From the NCBI GenBank assembly GCA_028280105.1, contig JANQML010000044.1, forward strand, positions 1-60,942: a stretch of DNA of 60,942 nucleotides. The letters are read 5' to 3'. The DNA comes from Desulfobacula sp. (GTDB taxonomy: Bacteria; Desulfobacterota; Desulfobacteria; Desulfobacterales; Desulfobacteraceae). Each line of letters begins with the position of its first letter. Position 1 is the stretch's first letter. Position numbers and translations under genes: made by a program. Below are positions 37,302-47,221 of the stretch, piece by piece. Below the pieces are notes generated by a model, which saw nothing but the letters and a program-made list of their open reading frames with translations, did not search any database and had not been told where the DNA came from.

Positions 37302-40300
37302 TTACGACCGGCCGACCCATTTATGGAGCCGTTCTTTGATCCGATCGGTTTCAATGGGTTTGGCGATATAATCGTCGCAACCGGCAGCAAGGATTTTTTC
37401 GCGGTCCCCTTTCATTGCCTGGGCCGTGAGCGCCACCACGGGTATCTCCCGGGTTTGACGGGTCTGTTTGAGTTTTTTTACCACGGCATAGCCATCCATT
37501 TTCGGAAGTGAGATATCTAAAAAGATTAGATCCGGGAGAGATTCAAGGGCCTGTGACAGGCCGGTTTCGCCATCCATGGCTTCGATGATTTTAAATCCCT
37601 TTGGAATCAAGGCTTTTATGGTCATCAGATTATCCGGGTTATCTTCTATCACAAGGATGGTCCGGGGTGTATTTTGATTTCCGGCAATATCCCCATCTTG
37701 TCCAATGGGCAGACGGTCAGACGATATCTTTGCATGGGGCGCTTCAGGCTCATCCGCATCTCTCGTTTCTTCAAAATCGCTTCCGTCTGCAATTCCGATC
37801 ATTTGCTTCACCTTGGCCAGTAATTCATCTTTGTCCACATCCCCTTTTTGAATCAACTGCTGGATGTTATTTGAACTCAATCGTTTCAAATCATTTTTTG
37901 TCAGGTCTTTTGCCGTCAGTATCAACACGGGAATATGACGGGTCAGGGGGGTGGACCGTATGGTTTCCAATACCTGGAACCCGTCGATGCGGGGCATCAT
38001 TAAATCCAGGATGATTCCTTTTGGAAGCGTCTGTTGAACGTACTCAAGTGCCTGTTGGCCGTCCATGGCAACATCCACCGTCAGTCCGACGGTTTCCATC
38101 GCTTTTTTAACCTGGATTAAAACCGCTTCGTTATCTTCTACCAGGAGTATGCGGTTACCGGTTTTGATTTGCATTTCATTAAGGACCCGCCCTTTTTTTC
38201 CGATGCCGGCCAGAATGGTTCTGATTTCAGCTACCATTTGATCCTCATTTGAATCGCTTTTAATGAGGATAGAGCAAACCTGTTTTTCCAGCCGTTGTTT
38301 TTCCTCTGAATTCAAATCCTTTGCCGTGATAACAATCACCGGGATATCGGCGGTATCTGGATTTTTTTTGATTCGTTCCAACAGCTCGAATCCATCCATC
38401 TCCGGCATCACCAGATCGAGTATTAAAAGGTCCGGACGCCTGGTTTTAAGAAATTTCAGACAGGATGGCCCGCCGGTGGCGGTATAAGCCGTAATCCCCT
38501 CTGCCGTGATGATCCGGGTGGTCCGGCTTCGGTCGATATCATCGTCGTCCACTACGAGTACGGAAGATGGCGGCTGCCCGTATACGTTATTGATCTCTTT
38601 AATCAGGTCCTTTTTTTGGACCGGTTTGGTCACATAACCGACGGCGCCCAGGGCAAAACCGGTATCCTGTTCATCAGAAGCTGAAATAATGATAACCGGA
38701 ATACCAGCGGTTTTTGGATTTTCTTTTAACCGGTTTAAGACTTCCCACCCATCCATTTCCGGCATGATTACATCCAGTGTAATGGCAAAGGGCAGATGCT
38801 TTTCAGCCAGTTCCACCGCCTTCTTTCCCGAATCCGCCGTCAGGGTGTCAAATCCCTGGGCAGTGAATGCTGACGAGATATCGGCAAGGTCTAAGGGATC
38901 ATCATCAACGATCAATATCGCCCTGCCCGTTTGGCGGTCCGGTTTCCCTGGATTGGGAATTTGCCGGTCAAATACTCGAGTCTGTTTTTGAGAGCCGGTA
39001 TATTTTATCGGAAGGGTGACGGTAAATTCAGACCCTTTTTTAATTGTACTATTGACCTGGATATCTCCTCCCAAAAGTTTGGCTGCTTTATAGGCAATGG
39101 AGAGTCCCAGCCCTGTCCCTTCAAATTTACGGGTGGATGCGCCATCGGCCTGGCGAAATTCTTCAAAAATGGTTTCAAGGTCTGTTTGTGTTATCCCGAT
39201 CCCCGTATCTGTTACCCGTATGTTCAAATCCGTGTTCTGTTTTTTAATCCGGATCGTAACACTGCCTTCATCCGTGAATTTTATGGCGTTTGCTACGATG
39301 TTTTGAAGAATCTGAACGACCCGGGATTCGTCACTTTCAATTTTTGGCAGATTATCGGGTATAAATTTTTTGACTCGGATCTGTTTTTCATCGGCCAGGG
39401 GCATGATGTTTTCTACAACATTTTCAACCAAGGTTTTTATGGAAAAAGAGACCACTTGGACATCCATTCTCCCGGCTTCAATTTTTGACAGATCCAGAAT
39501 ATCGTTGATTAATGACAGGAGATGTTTGCCGTTGCGTTCAATAATCTCCAGATAATTCACCTCTTCAGAGGAGAGTTTTTCACCCGCCTGCAGGATGAGG
39601 ACACGGGAGAGGGCATTGACTGAGTTTAAAGGGGTTCGAAGTTCGTGGCTCATGTTGGACAGAAATTCACTTTTCAGGCGGGTGGCCTCTTCCACTTGCT
39701 GGCGCTGAATCTCAAGTTCTATATTCTGTTCTTTGAGTTCGTCGGATTGATGCTGGATTTCCCGGTTCAATACCTGGAGTTCCTCGGTTTGGACCTGGAG
39801 TTCCTCGGTCTGGACCTGAAGCCGTTCATTGGCATCCTGGGTCGTATCCAGCAAGGTTTGTATCTGCTTATTCTGATCTGCCGTGTGCAATATCAATGCA
39901 ATGCTTTTAACCGCAGACAGCAGAAATTCCTGCGTGCCCTTTTTGATGGGATGCAAGGCGGCAATCTCCAGGACGCCAAAAAACGTTGTTTCATACTGGA
40001 GGGGGACGGCATAGATGGCAGAAGGCGGTTGTGACAGCGTAGCAGAGGCGGCCACAGCCTCCTCGGAAGGGATATCATTGAAGAGCAGGGCCTGCTTCTC
40101 TTTTGCCACCTGGCCGACAATCCCTTCTCCCATACGGAATTTTGGGGCAAAGGCCTTTTTTTCAACCACAGCCCATGATGCTGACAGCCCGCAGGTGTTC
40201 TGTTCGGCATGATAGTCATACATGGCCCCGGCGCAGGCCTTTGTATACCTGCATAAAAACTCAAGGCTCCGGTTCAAAATCTCCTCTCGGCTCAGATTTC

Positions 40301-41135
40301 CGGAGAGTATCCGGTTTAAGGAATTTCGGCCCTCCCCGAACCAGAATTGTTCTTTTAACTGATCGATCAGCCCGTTGAAATGTCCGGCCATCAGGGTAAT
40401 TTCATTTTTACCCGATATATCTGCTTTTTCCAGTTTTCCCGTTTCCGTGATCCGGGTCATGGTTGTTTGAAGGCGGGTGATACTGGACAGAATACTGGAA
40501 GAGATCAGGGCACTGATGGCAAGGGTGGTAACAATTAAAAGACCGGTAAAAAGGAATACGCTTTTAAGTATATCTCTTTTTGCCCGGTTGGCATCTGCCA
40601 TAAATCCGTCTGCCTTATAAAGGGCATAGGCGGTTAATTCGGAAATTTTGGCTTCAAGCCGGGCAACGTAATCGGCACCGGTCTCCTTGGTGATCCGATT
40701 GGCCGATTCCCGGTCTCCCTGGAGGACGAACGCCTGCACCTTGGCACGGATAGGGCGCCAGCCGGTAAATAAATCGACGGTATCTTCCACCATCTCTTTG
40801 CCCTCATCTCCCAGGATCAGGTGGCTGATGGTGGCAAGCTCCAGGTAAACGATTGTCTCTTCATCCTGCACTTTTTTGATGGCAATGGCAATGGCAGCCT
40901 GGGAATCCGCCGTTGAGACATCTTTCATGTGCCGGTGCATGGAGATAACCCCGGCCTTGGCCCTCAACGATGCATTGGAGACCTTCAGCGGGTGGTCATA
41001 CAGGGTTTTCGTCAGTTGGGCCAGGGTATTGATCTGGCTGATGTCTATTACTCCGAAAAGGACAAAAAAGACGGTGATCAGTGCATAGGAAAGAATCATC
41101 CGTGTCTGAATGGTAAGATGATTGAGCAAATTCAT
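37302..41135 (-). CDS. Membrane hybrid kinase with GAF and four tandem receivers
   Basis: 1277 aa. TM1 about 12-35, periplasmic helical sensor 36-187, TM2 about 190-213, HAMP about 214-265, GAF about 270-415, coiled coil with TEELQVQTEELQVLN repeats (about 430-485), HisKA with H497 (SNMSHELRTPLN) and HATPase (DTGIGI; FEGTGLGLS). Four receivers follow with phosphoacceptors D788, D907, D1044 and one near 1200. Receivers 2 and 3 have replaced the conserved Lys-Pro (ILIKSDSNED; LIQKGDVDKD), while receivers 1 and 4 keep it (VTKPVQK; IAKPIET). A CheR gene precedes it by about 60 bases. Confidence 0.93.
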   Translation of the reverse strand: MNLLNHLTIQTRMILSYALITVFFVLFGVIDISQINTLAQLTKTLYDHPLKVSNASLRAKAGVISMHRHMKDVSTADSQAAIAIAIKKVQDEETIVYLELATISHLILGDEGKEMVEDTVDLFTGWRPIRAKVQAFVLQGDRESANRITKETGADYVARLEAKISELTAYALYKADGFMADANRAKRDILKSVFLFTGLLIVTTLAISALISSSILSSITRLQTTMTRITETGKLEKADISGKNEITLMAGHFNGLIDQLKEQFWFGEGRNSLNRILSGNLSREEILNRSLEFLCRYTKACAGAMYDYHAEQNTCGLSASWAVVEKKAFAPKFRMGEGIVGQVAKEKQALLFNDIPSEEAVAASATLSQPPSAIYAVPLQYETTFFGVLEIAALHPIKKGTQEFLLSAVKSIALILHTADQNKQIQTLLDTTQDANERLQVQTEELQVQTEELQVLNREIQHQSDELKEQNIELEIQRQQVEEATRLKSEFLSNMSHELRTPLNSVNALSRVLILQAGEKLSSEEVNYLEIIERNGKHLLSLINDILDLSKIEAGRMDVQVVSFSIKTLVENVVENIMPLADEKQIRVKKFIPDNLPKIESDESRVVQILQNIVANAIKFTDEGSVTIRIKKQNTDLNIRVTDTGIGITQTDLETIFEEFRQADGASTRKFEGTGLGLSIAYKAAKLLGGDIQVNSTIKKGSEFTVTLPIKYTGSQKQTRVFDRQIPNPGKPDRQTGRAILIVDDDPLDLADISSAFTAQGFDTLTADSGKKAVELAEKHLPFAITLDVIMPEMDGWEVLNRLKENPKTAGIPVIIISASDEQDTGFALGAVGYVTKPVQKKDLIKEINNVYGQPPSSVLVVDDDDIDRSRTTRIITAEGITAYTATGGPSCLKFLKTRRPDLLILDLVMPEMDGFELLERIKKNPDTADIPVIVITAKDLNSEEKQRLEKQVCSILIKSDSNEDQMVAEIRTILAGIGKKGRVLNEMQIKTGNRILLVEDNEAVLIQVKKAMETVGLTVDVAMDGQQALEYVQQTLPKGIILDLMMPRIDGFQVLETIRSTPLTRHIPVLILTAKDLTKNDLKRLSSNNIQQLIQKGDVDKDELLAKVKQMIGIADGSDFEETRDADEPEAPHAKISSDRLPIGQDGDIAGNQNTPRTILVIEDNPDNLMTIKALIPKGFKIIEAMDGETGLSQALESLPDLIFLDISLPKMDGYAVVKKLKQTRQTREIPVVALTAQAMKGDREKILAAGCDDYIAKPIETDRIKERLHKWVGRS

Positions 41136-41199
41136 AAACAGATCTCCTGTGATCGGAATCGGTTATTTGTTATGTGACGCGTCTCGTTGAAAACCGAAG

Positions 41200-42027
41200 C
41201 TAAGCTTTTTTGCCGTATATGTGGCAATCGTTATCCTGTCTGGAAAAACAATCTTTGTAGCGTGCCGGCACGCTTTCCGCTTCCCCCAGTACCAGATACC
41301 CGTTGGAATTGATGGAACGGTATAGTTTGTCAAAAATTTTTTTTTGGCGGTCCGGGCTGAAGTAGATCATCATGTTTCGGCAGAGCACCAGGTCAAAACC
41401 GCCGAAAACACTTTCCGGCGGTACATATGTTGTGGCATCCAGTATATCATATAATGAAAAAGTGACCATCTCTTTGATGCTGCTGTTGAGTAAAAAATGG
41501 TCCGATTTCCGGGTAAAATAGGCAGTTAAATGTTTGAGTTTGACATTACCGAGCTGGTCCGGTGCGTAACCCGCCTGTTCCGCCTTTTCAAGGATGGTCG
41601 TGTTGATATCCGTTGCAAAGATATGGATATCCATATTCAGTTTTTCTTTTTTCACCAGATCGTTTATCAGAATAGCAACGGAATAGGGTTCTTCTCCACC
41701 GGCGCAACCGGCGGACCAGATTCTTAGCGACGTCTTTTTTTCTTTTTTTTGGGAAGAGAGTATCTGTGGAAGCGTCCTTTTGGCCAACACTTCAAAGGTC
41801 AGGGCATTTCTGAAAAAGGAGCTGGTGTGAACGGTTAAAAGGTCGATGAGCTTTTTCCACTCATTTGGTTCGGATTTGAGATAATCAAGATATTGCACGG
41901 TTTGATAGAATCCTAGATCGGCAAACCGTTTGTTTATTTTCCGTTTAAGAGAGGCAAACCGGCTGGGTGAAAAATCAAATCCACGGGTCTTGTGTAAATG
42001 GTCGAGCAGTTTTTTATACTCTTCCAT
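41200..42027 (-). CDS. cheR: CheR-type protein-glutamate methyltransferase
   Basis: 275-aa SAM-dependent methyltransferase that methylates chemoreceptor glutamates. The N-terminal helical domain leads into HTSSFFR (67-73), then the SAM-binding WSAGCAGGEEPYS (104-116), FATDIN, and CRNMMIYFSPDRQ. It lacks the pentapeptide-binding extension of some CheRs. It is grouped with two large hybrid kinases and not with cheA/W/B. It may serve the two chemoreceptors at 17815 and 20372 or a non-chemotaxis pathway; no cheB is in the window. Confidence 0.92.
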   Translation of the reverse strand: MEEYKKLLDHLHKTRGFDFSPSRFASLKRKINKRFADLGFYQTVQYLDYLKSEPNEWKKLIDLLTVHTSSFFRNALTFEVLAKRTLPQILSSQKKEKKTSLRIWSAGCAGGEEPYSVAILINDLVKKEKLNMDIHIFATDINTTILEKAEQAGYAPDQLGNVKLKHLTAYFTRKSDHFLLNSSIKEMVTFSLYDILDATTYVPPESVFGGFDLVLCRNMMIYFSPDRQKKIFDKLYRSINSNGYLVLGEAESVPARYKDCFSRQDNDCHIYGKKA

Positions 42028-42223
42028 GACTACAGAGACCTTTTTTCCAATACCGGTTTAAATGTCATGCGATCTTGTTTCCACTATTACTGAAGATTGC
42101 ATTTCGGTAAAGTGTTTTTGATATTGTCTACTTTTTATGCAGAACCGAAGATATATAAGATACCACCAAATAAATTCCGGTGCAAGGAATAGCACCCGAT
42201 TTTTCATTTCGCAGAAAAAAGAG

Positions 42224-42265
42224 ACGCCCATTGTTTCAAGTCGCCTGAAACGAAACAATGGGCGT
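42224..42265 (-). terminator. Intrinsic terminator of ilvC
   Basis: A perfect 14-bp stem, ACGCCCATTGTTTC / GAAACAATGGGCGT, followed on the minus strand by CTCTTTTTTCTG. It is about 80 bases past the ilvC stop. The rest of 42028-42347 (cheR leader side) is AT-rich with no gene. Confidence 0.85.
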
Positions 42266-42347
42266 TTGGAGGGAACAAATTAAGGTTCTGAGGGCTGTCT
42301 TATCCGTAAAAACGTATTGGTTTCATGATTACGTTCAACCCCGCGGG

Positions 42348-43820
42348 TTAATAAATCGGTTTCATGGCACTCATATAGGCCCGCAGTTTTTTTCCGATCT
42401 GTTCAACACCGGTTGAGCGAATGGCTTCATTGGTTTTGATCAACCGGATATTGTCCACGCCGGTATCGGCGTTATCAAGGCCTTTTCCAATCACATCGGT
42501 GTCGATTTTCTTCATGAAATCAGCGAGCAGGGGCAATGCCTTATGATTGAACAGATAGCATCCGTATTCTGCTGTATCGGAAATAACCACATTCATTTCA
42601 TACAATTTTTTACGGGCAATGAGGTTGGCGATCAGCGGCAGTTCGTGGAGCGATTCGTAATAGGCGGATTCTTCCTTGATGCCGGACCGGACCATGACAT
42701 CATAAGCCAGTTCAACCCCGGCTTTACACATGGCGACCATGAGGATTCCGTTATCAAAGTATTCCTGCTCGGAGATGGGTTGATCCGTGGCCGTTGATTT
42801 TTCAAATGCCGTTTGTGAAGTTTCTTCTCTCCAGGTGAGCAGCTTGATATCGTCATTGGCCCAGTCTTCCATCATTGTGGCGGAAAAAATCCCGGACATG
42901 ATATTGTCCTGATGTTCGCAATACAGGGGCTCCAGGATCTCTCTGAGTTCATCGGCCAGGTCACAGGCGATGATTTTAGCCGGGTTGCTTAACCGGTCCA
43001 TCATGTTGGTGACACCGCCGTGCTTCAGTGCTTCAGTGATCGTCTCCCAGCCGTATTGGACCAGTTTGGATGCATATCCCGGATCGATTCCCTTTTCCAC
43101 CATTTTATCGTAGCAGAGCAGGGACCCGGTTTGGAGCATGCCGCACAGGATGGTCTGTTCACCCATGAGATCGGATTTGACTTCTGCAATATACGAAGAC
43201 TGCAGGACACCGGCTTTGTCTGCACCGGTAGCTGCGGCATAGGCTTTCACCAGTTCCATGCCTTCTCCTTTGGGATCGTTTTCACTGTGAACGGCGATCA
43301 GGGTGGGCACGCCGAATCCGCGTTTATACTCTTCTCTGACCTCTGTTCCAGGGGCTTTGGGGGCCATCATGATAACGGTCAGATCTTCCCGGATCCGGGT
43401 GCCCTCTTCAACAATATTGAACCCATGGGAGTAGGAGAGGCAAGCCCCTTTTTTCATCAGCGGCATCACCGATTCGATCACGTTGGTGTGCTGCTTATCC
43501 GGGGTCAGGTTGATCAGAAGATCCGCCCTGGGGACCAGGTCTTCATAGTTGCCCACATAAAACCCGTTGTCTGTTGCATTTTTCCAGGATTGTCTTTTTT
43601 CCCGGATCGCATTGTCTCTGAGCGTATACGAGACATCCAGACCCGAATCCCTCATGCAGAGCCCCTGGTTCAGGCCCTGGGCACCGCAACCGATGATGAC
43701 GATTTTTTTACCTTTTAAAGCGTCTACGCCGTTAAACTCATCGGCTTCCATGAACCGGCAGGTTCCCAGTTCTTCCAATTGCCGTCTCAAAGGCAGGGTA
43801 TTAAAATAATTCTGGCCCAT
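42348..43820 (-). CDS. ilvC: Ketol-acid reductoisomerase, class II (NADPH)
   Basis: Second step of branched-chain amino acid synthesis: isomerises and reduces acetolactate or acetohydroxybutyrate. At 490 aa it is the long class II (E. coli-like) form with a duplicated knotted C-terminal domain. Rossmann motif [11 protein letters not shown] (43-53); the N-terminus ([15 protein letters not shown]) and [12 protein letters not shown] match E. coli IlvC. It is monocistronic, with its own terminator. A dyad in its promoter region and an ilvY gene 3.7 kb away suggest E. coli-like substrate-induced control. Confidence 0.96.
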   Translation of the reverse strand: MGQNYFNTLPLRRQLEELGTCRFMEADEFNGVDALKGKKIVIIGCGAQGLNQGLCMRDSGLDVSYTLRDNAIREKRQSWKNATDNGFYVGNYEDLVPRADLLINLTPDKQHTNVIESVMPLMKKGACLSYSHGFNIVEEGTRIREDLTVIMMAPKAPGTEVREEYKRGFGVPTLIAVHSENDPKGEGMELVKAYAAATGADKAGVLQSSYIAEVKSDLMGEQTILCGMLQTGSLLCYDKMVEKGIDPGYASKLVQYGWETITEALKHGGVTNMMDRLSNPAKIIACDLADELREILEPLYCEHQDNIMSGIFSATMMEDWANDDIKLLTWREETSQTAFEKSTATDQPISEQEYFDNGILMVAMCKAGVELAYDVMVRSGIKEESAYYESLHELPLIANLIARKKLYEMNVVISDTAEYGCYLFNHKALPLLADFMKKIDTDVIGKGLDNADTGVDNIRLIKTNEAIRSTGVEQIGKKLRAYMSAMKPIY

Positions 43821-43889
43821 TTTTTCTCCTTAAGATAACCATTTATCGTTTAAAGTTTTTGCCCATTATCTTTATGGAATAAATCTGTC

Positions 43890-43915
43890 GTTGCGTCAAA
43901 TGAATCATTTGCAAC
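43890..43915. promoter_or_regulatory. Candidate IlvY operator upstream of ilvC
   Basis: CAAATG-AAT-CATTTG (43897-43911) is a perfect dyad nested in GTTGCG...GCAAC. On the minus strand it overlaps a -35-like TTGACG, with CATAAA 17 bases further on. LysR regulators bind such T-N11-A dyads; linkage to ilvY is by inference. Confidence 0.45.
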
Positions 43916-44100
43916 TACATATTTCATTAATTGAGATAATAAGATCGGAGAATCGAAGGTAATTTTTAAGCTTTGGTGGCCTATTGAACGGGTCGTTTTT
44001 GTTCATTTTATTATTTATGGGACCCTTCAACGCTTATCACACGCCAGGTTCATCTTTTTTATGCAACGTTAGGATCAGATTGGGTTTGGCTATACTTTGG

Positions 44101-44877
44101 CTATACATTGACGGATTGTTCATTCACCATCACAGGTATAATCACCGGGCATCCGTTATGATTTATTATCTCCACCGGCAGTCCATAGACCTGAGCGATG
44201 ATATCCGGACAGATGTCCGTTATTTTTCCCGCACTAAACACGGTATGGTCTTTCAAACAAATATAGTAATCCGCATACCTTAAAGCGGCATTCAGATCGT
44301 GCATGGTCATGACGGCTGCGATCTGATGCGTCTTTACAATCTTTTTGATCAGTTCCAGAATTCGGGTCTGGTTTTTCAGATCGAGGCTGCTGGTGGGTTC
44401 GTCCAGCAGGAGCAGATCGGTTTCCTGTACGAGCGCCCTTGCAATGGCAACTTTCTGGAGCTCTCCGCCGCTGAGCTGGTCCAGGTATTTCAAACTCATG
44501 TGGGTAAGATTCAGCTGACGCATCACTGCATCTGTTTTTTGAAGATCGGCAGCCCGTGTCCGGTAACGAATATGGGGCAGGCGCCCCAGCAGAACCGCAT
44601 CAAACACCGTGACCCGGGCGGCATCGTTTTTCTGGGCAACATAACTGACCTGCTGTGCAATCTGTTTAACGCTCATGGTTTGTATCGGAGTATCTTTGAT
44701 GCAAACCCGGCCTTTTTGGGGAGAAAGAATACCGTTTAAGCATTTGAGGAGTGTGGTCTTTCCCACCCCGTTGGGGCCCAGGATAACCGTCACAGATCCG
44801 TTTTGAATTGAAAAATTAATATTTTTCAATGTATCCACACCATTGTATTGAAATGTCAAATCCGTTACGTTCAGCAT
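44101..44877 (-). CDS. ABC transporter ATPase (FecE/BtuD/MolC type)
   Basis: 258-aa cytosolic ATPase of a type II importer. Walker A GPNGVGKTTLL, Q-loop YVAQK, signature LSGGELQKVAIAR, Walker B LLLLDEPTSSLD and the switch His in MTMHDLN are all present. Its start lies 2 bases after the permease stop, so the three genes (substrate-binding protein, permease, ATPase) are one operon. The substrate is not determinable from this subunit. Confidence 0.92.
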   Translation of the reverse strand: MLNVTDLTFQYNGVDTLKNINFSIQNGSVTVILGPNGVGKTTLLKCLNGILSPQKGRVCIKDTPIQTMSVKQIAQQVSYVAQKNDAARVTVFDAVLLGRLPHIRYRTRAADLQKTDAVMRQLNLTHMSLKYLDQLSGGELQKVAIARALVQETDLLLLDEPTSSLDLKNQTRILELIKKIVKTHQIAAVMTMHDLNAALRYADYYICLKDHTVFSAGKITDICPDIIAQVYGLPVEIINHNGCPVIIPVMVNEQSVNV

Positions 44878-44879
44878 GA

Positions 44880-45947
44880 TTATCTGTTTCCTTTGATGAT
44901 CAAATAGATAAAAACCGGGGCACCCAGGAATGAAGTGAAGATCGAAACCGGCAAGACATGGGGCAGGAGAATCAGCCGTGCCACGATATCGGAGCCCAGG
45001 AGGATAAAGGCGCCGGTAAAAAGGGTGGCCGGGATGAGAAACCGGTGATCATCCCCGATGATCCGCCGGACGATATGGGGAGCCACAAGCCCCACAAAAC
45101 TGATGATACCAACAAAAGAGATGATCAGAGCCGTCGACAGGGATGCGGCCATCATTCCTGCCAGCCGGACCCGCTCCACTCTGACCCCCAGTCCTTTTGC
45201 GGTTTCGTCTCCCAGTCCCATGGCATTGTAGGACCGGGTGTTGGCCAGGAAAAAAACGATGAGAAAAGAGGTGACAACGGATAAGATCCACAGGTCGCTC
45301 CAGTCTGCCCGGGCCAGATCGCCGAATGTCCAGAAGACCATTGCCGCCAGTTGTACATCGTCTGCAAAAAACTGGAGCAGCATGGTGCCGGCGGTGAAAA
45401 GAGATCCCAGGGCAACGCCGGTCAACACCATTACCTGTGGAGATGCACCCCGGCTGCCGGAAATATAGATGATCAGACAGGCGGTGAGCATGGAAAAGAA
45501 AAACGCACAGGATACGGTTAAGACCGGATTTGAAATCGCCATGGCACGGGACGGATCGCTTGTCATGACACCGCTGCCAAAGAGTATTACGGATAAGGCG
45601 GCACCAAATGCGGCGGCATGGGAGATACCCAGTGTAAAAGGCGATGCCAGGGGATTTCTCAGGACAGATTGCATTACCGCCCCGGAACAGGCCAGTCCTG
45701 CGCCTGCCGTAATTGCAACCAGTGTCTGGGGAAGCCGTATATTCCAGATGATCAGTTCGGTCCGCCGCGAACCGGTTCCCATGATCAGTGTCTGGATGAT
45801 TTCAAAGAGACTGATGGAGACCGGTCCGGACCGGATACTCAAAATGACGAGAAGAGCCAGAAGGATGAAAACGGAAAAAATAAAGATCCCTTTTCTTCGA
45901 ATATAAGCTGAGTAGTCACGGGGAATACCACCGTTGTCGAAATGCAT
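44880..45947 (-). CDS. FecCD-family ABC permease
   Basis: 355-aa inner-membrane permease with about ten hydrophobic helices. Characteristic FecCD signatures: RLPQTLVAITAGAGLACSGAVMQ near residue 70, NPLASPFTLGISHAAAFGAA, and IISFVGLVAPHIVRRIIGDDHR. The family moves siderophores, haem, cobalamin or (MolB) molybdate. It is 10 bases downstream of the binding-protein gene. Confidence 0.93.
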   Translation of the reverse strand: MHFDNGGIPRDYSAYIRRKGIFIFSVFILLALLVILSIRSGPVSISLFEIIQTLIMGTGSRRTELIIWNIRLPQTLVAITAGAGLACSGAVMQSVLRNPLASPFTLGISHAAAFGAALSVILFGSGVMTSDPSRAMAISNPVLTVSCAFFFSMLTACLIIYISGSRGASPQVMVLTGVALGSLFTAGTMLLQFFADDVQLAAMVFWTFGDLARADWSDLWILSVVTSFLIVFFLANTRSYNAMGLGDETAKGLGVRVERVRLAGMMAASLSTALIISFVGIISFVGLVAPHIVRRIIGDDHRFLIPATLFTGAFILLGSDIVARLILLPHVLPVSIFTSFLGAPVFIYLIIKGNR

Positions 45948-45957
45948 GATTGGATCC

Positions 45958-47076
45958 TTATTCGTCTGTGAGCAAAACCGGTTTGAAAGCCATCTGTTTA
46001 AACCGGGCGTTCATCTCATCAAAAACCCTTGCCGATAAAAGGAACTCATAGATCCGGTCGGCGTTTTTTGCCGGGTCGATATCTTGAAACCGTTCGGGAT
46101 AAAGCGTTTTTCCGATATACCAGGCATCGGCAAGAATGGATCCAAAATTTTGAGTATACCAATTGTAGGGGAGAACACCGTATACCTGCCCGGTTGCTAC
46201 AGCCGTCAACACCTGATAAACCGGGTCGTTTCTCAGTTCATGGAGTCCGCCGTGCCCCTCTCCCATCTGCAGGGTGGAAAGATCAAGAAAAAGAACCTGC
46301 GGGTCGGCTGCCAGAAGCTTTTCCTTTGAAAAGTTGCTGTGCCGGATCTGCTTTTTAGAGAGCGCTCCCGAATCTGCGATATTGTCTGCATGTACAAATT
46401 GAAACGGTGGATAAGAGGGCTCAGTGGATTGAAATCCATGGGGGCCTCTAAACGCAATTCCACCCACAAAACACGTTTTTTTAACGGGAATGTCTTTGGT
46501 TCGGGTATCCAGGGCGTCGATTTCACGGGTGAAAAAGCGGATCAGCGCTTCTGCACGAGGTTGTTTGTCCAACACCTCCCCGATAAGGGTCAGTGCATGA
46601 TACAATTTTTTCCGGCCAGATAAAAGATCCCCGTATTCGAGAATCACAACGGGGATACCGGTTTTTTCTTCCAGTTCCACCGGATCATGTCCCGAGCCGG
46701 TATAGGTTTTAAAAATAACCTGGGGTTGCTTTTCAAGACCCAGGATTTTTTCCGGGTCATCGTTCCCTCTGAATCCGCCGAAAACAGGCAGGGTTTTATA
46801 CCGGGGGTTGGCCAGTGCATAGGGCCTGGCATCAAATAGGCCGTCCCGGGTTTCCATATCATCCACAGCCACAACCCGGTCTTGGGCGTTGAAATAGGAA
46901 ATAAGCCTTAAACAACCGGGACCGGAGCAGATGATCCGGTCGATTTTTTCCGGTAAATGAATTTGCCGGCCGGTCGCATCCGTGATCTGACGGGACGCTT
47001 TGGATTCATTCGGCAGGATAAAACCGTTCAGAGCAATTGCAAGTAGAAAAGATATACAGATGATATGCGTTTTCAT
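45958..47076 (-). CDS. Periplasmic metal/cofactor-binding protein of the ABC importer
   Basis: 372 aa from the ATG at 47076, with GGAGG (47082-47086) 5 nt upstream; an in-frame TTG at 47088 overlaps that ribosome site and is rejected. Signal peptide at 1-28. Class III binding protein: N-lobe ITDATGRQIHLPEKIDRIIC, long backbone helix, and C-lobe ending in GVLPYNWYTQNFGSILADAW. That signature is shared by methanogen and deltaproteobacterial proteins usually labelled iron transporters. MolA-like molybdate or corrinoid binding is equally possible. Expression appears leader-controlled. Confidence 0.85.
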   Translation of the reverse strand: MKTHIICISFLLAIALNGFILPNESKASRQITDATGRQIHLPEKIDRIICSGPGCLRLISYFNAQDRVVAVDDMETRDGLFDARPYALANPRYKTLPVFGGFRGNDDPEKILGLEKQPQVIFKTYTGSGHDPVELEEKTGIPVVILEYGDLLSGRKKLYHALTLIGEVLDKQPRAEALIRFFTREIDALDTRTKDIPVKKTCFVGGIAFRGPHGFQSTEPSYPPFQFVHADNIADSGALSKKQIRHSNFSKEKLLAADPQVLFLDLSTLQMGEGHGGLHELRNDPVYQVLTAVATGQVYGVLPYNWYTQNFGSILADAWYIGKTLYPERFQDIDPAKNADRIYEFLLSARVFDEMNARFKQMAFKPVLLTDE

Positions 47077-47096
47077 GTATGCCTCCAAAAATAAAA

Positions 47097-47148
47097 AAGC
47101 CGCAAAGGAATAATTCCAACAGCTTGGAATTATAAGCCTCCGTGGCTT
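47097..47148 (-). terminator. Leader terminator/attenuator before the ABC operon
   Basis: On the minus strand a nearly continuous hairpin (outer AAGCC/GGCTT, six pairs with G-U, then a perfect ATAATTCCAA / TTGGAATTAT arm with a 4-base loop) runs into TTTTTTATTTTT. It lies immediately before the ribosome site of the binding-protein gene and after a promoter. It is therefore positioned as an expression platform, not an end-of-gene terminator. Confidence 0.65.
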
Positions 47149-47221
47149 TAAATTAAAAATGATTTTAGCGCGTCAATGACTTCCTGTGTTGAACGTCTGC
47201 CTTCAGGCAGAGAGTAGACAA

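Noticed and set aside
35268-37371. Plus-strand frames opposite the hybrid kinases (for example 36709-37371)
   Set aside because: They lie antisense to receiver and kinase domains with intact motifs.
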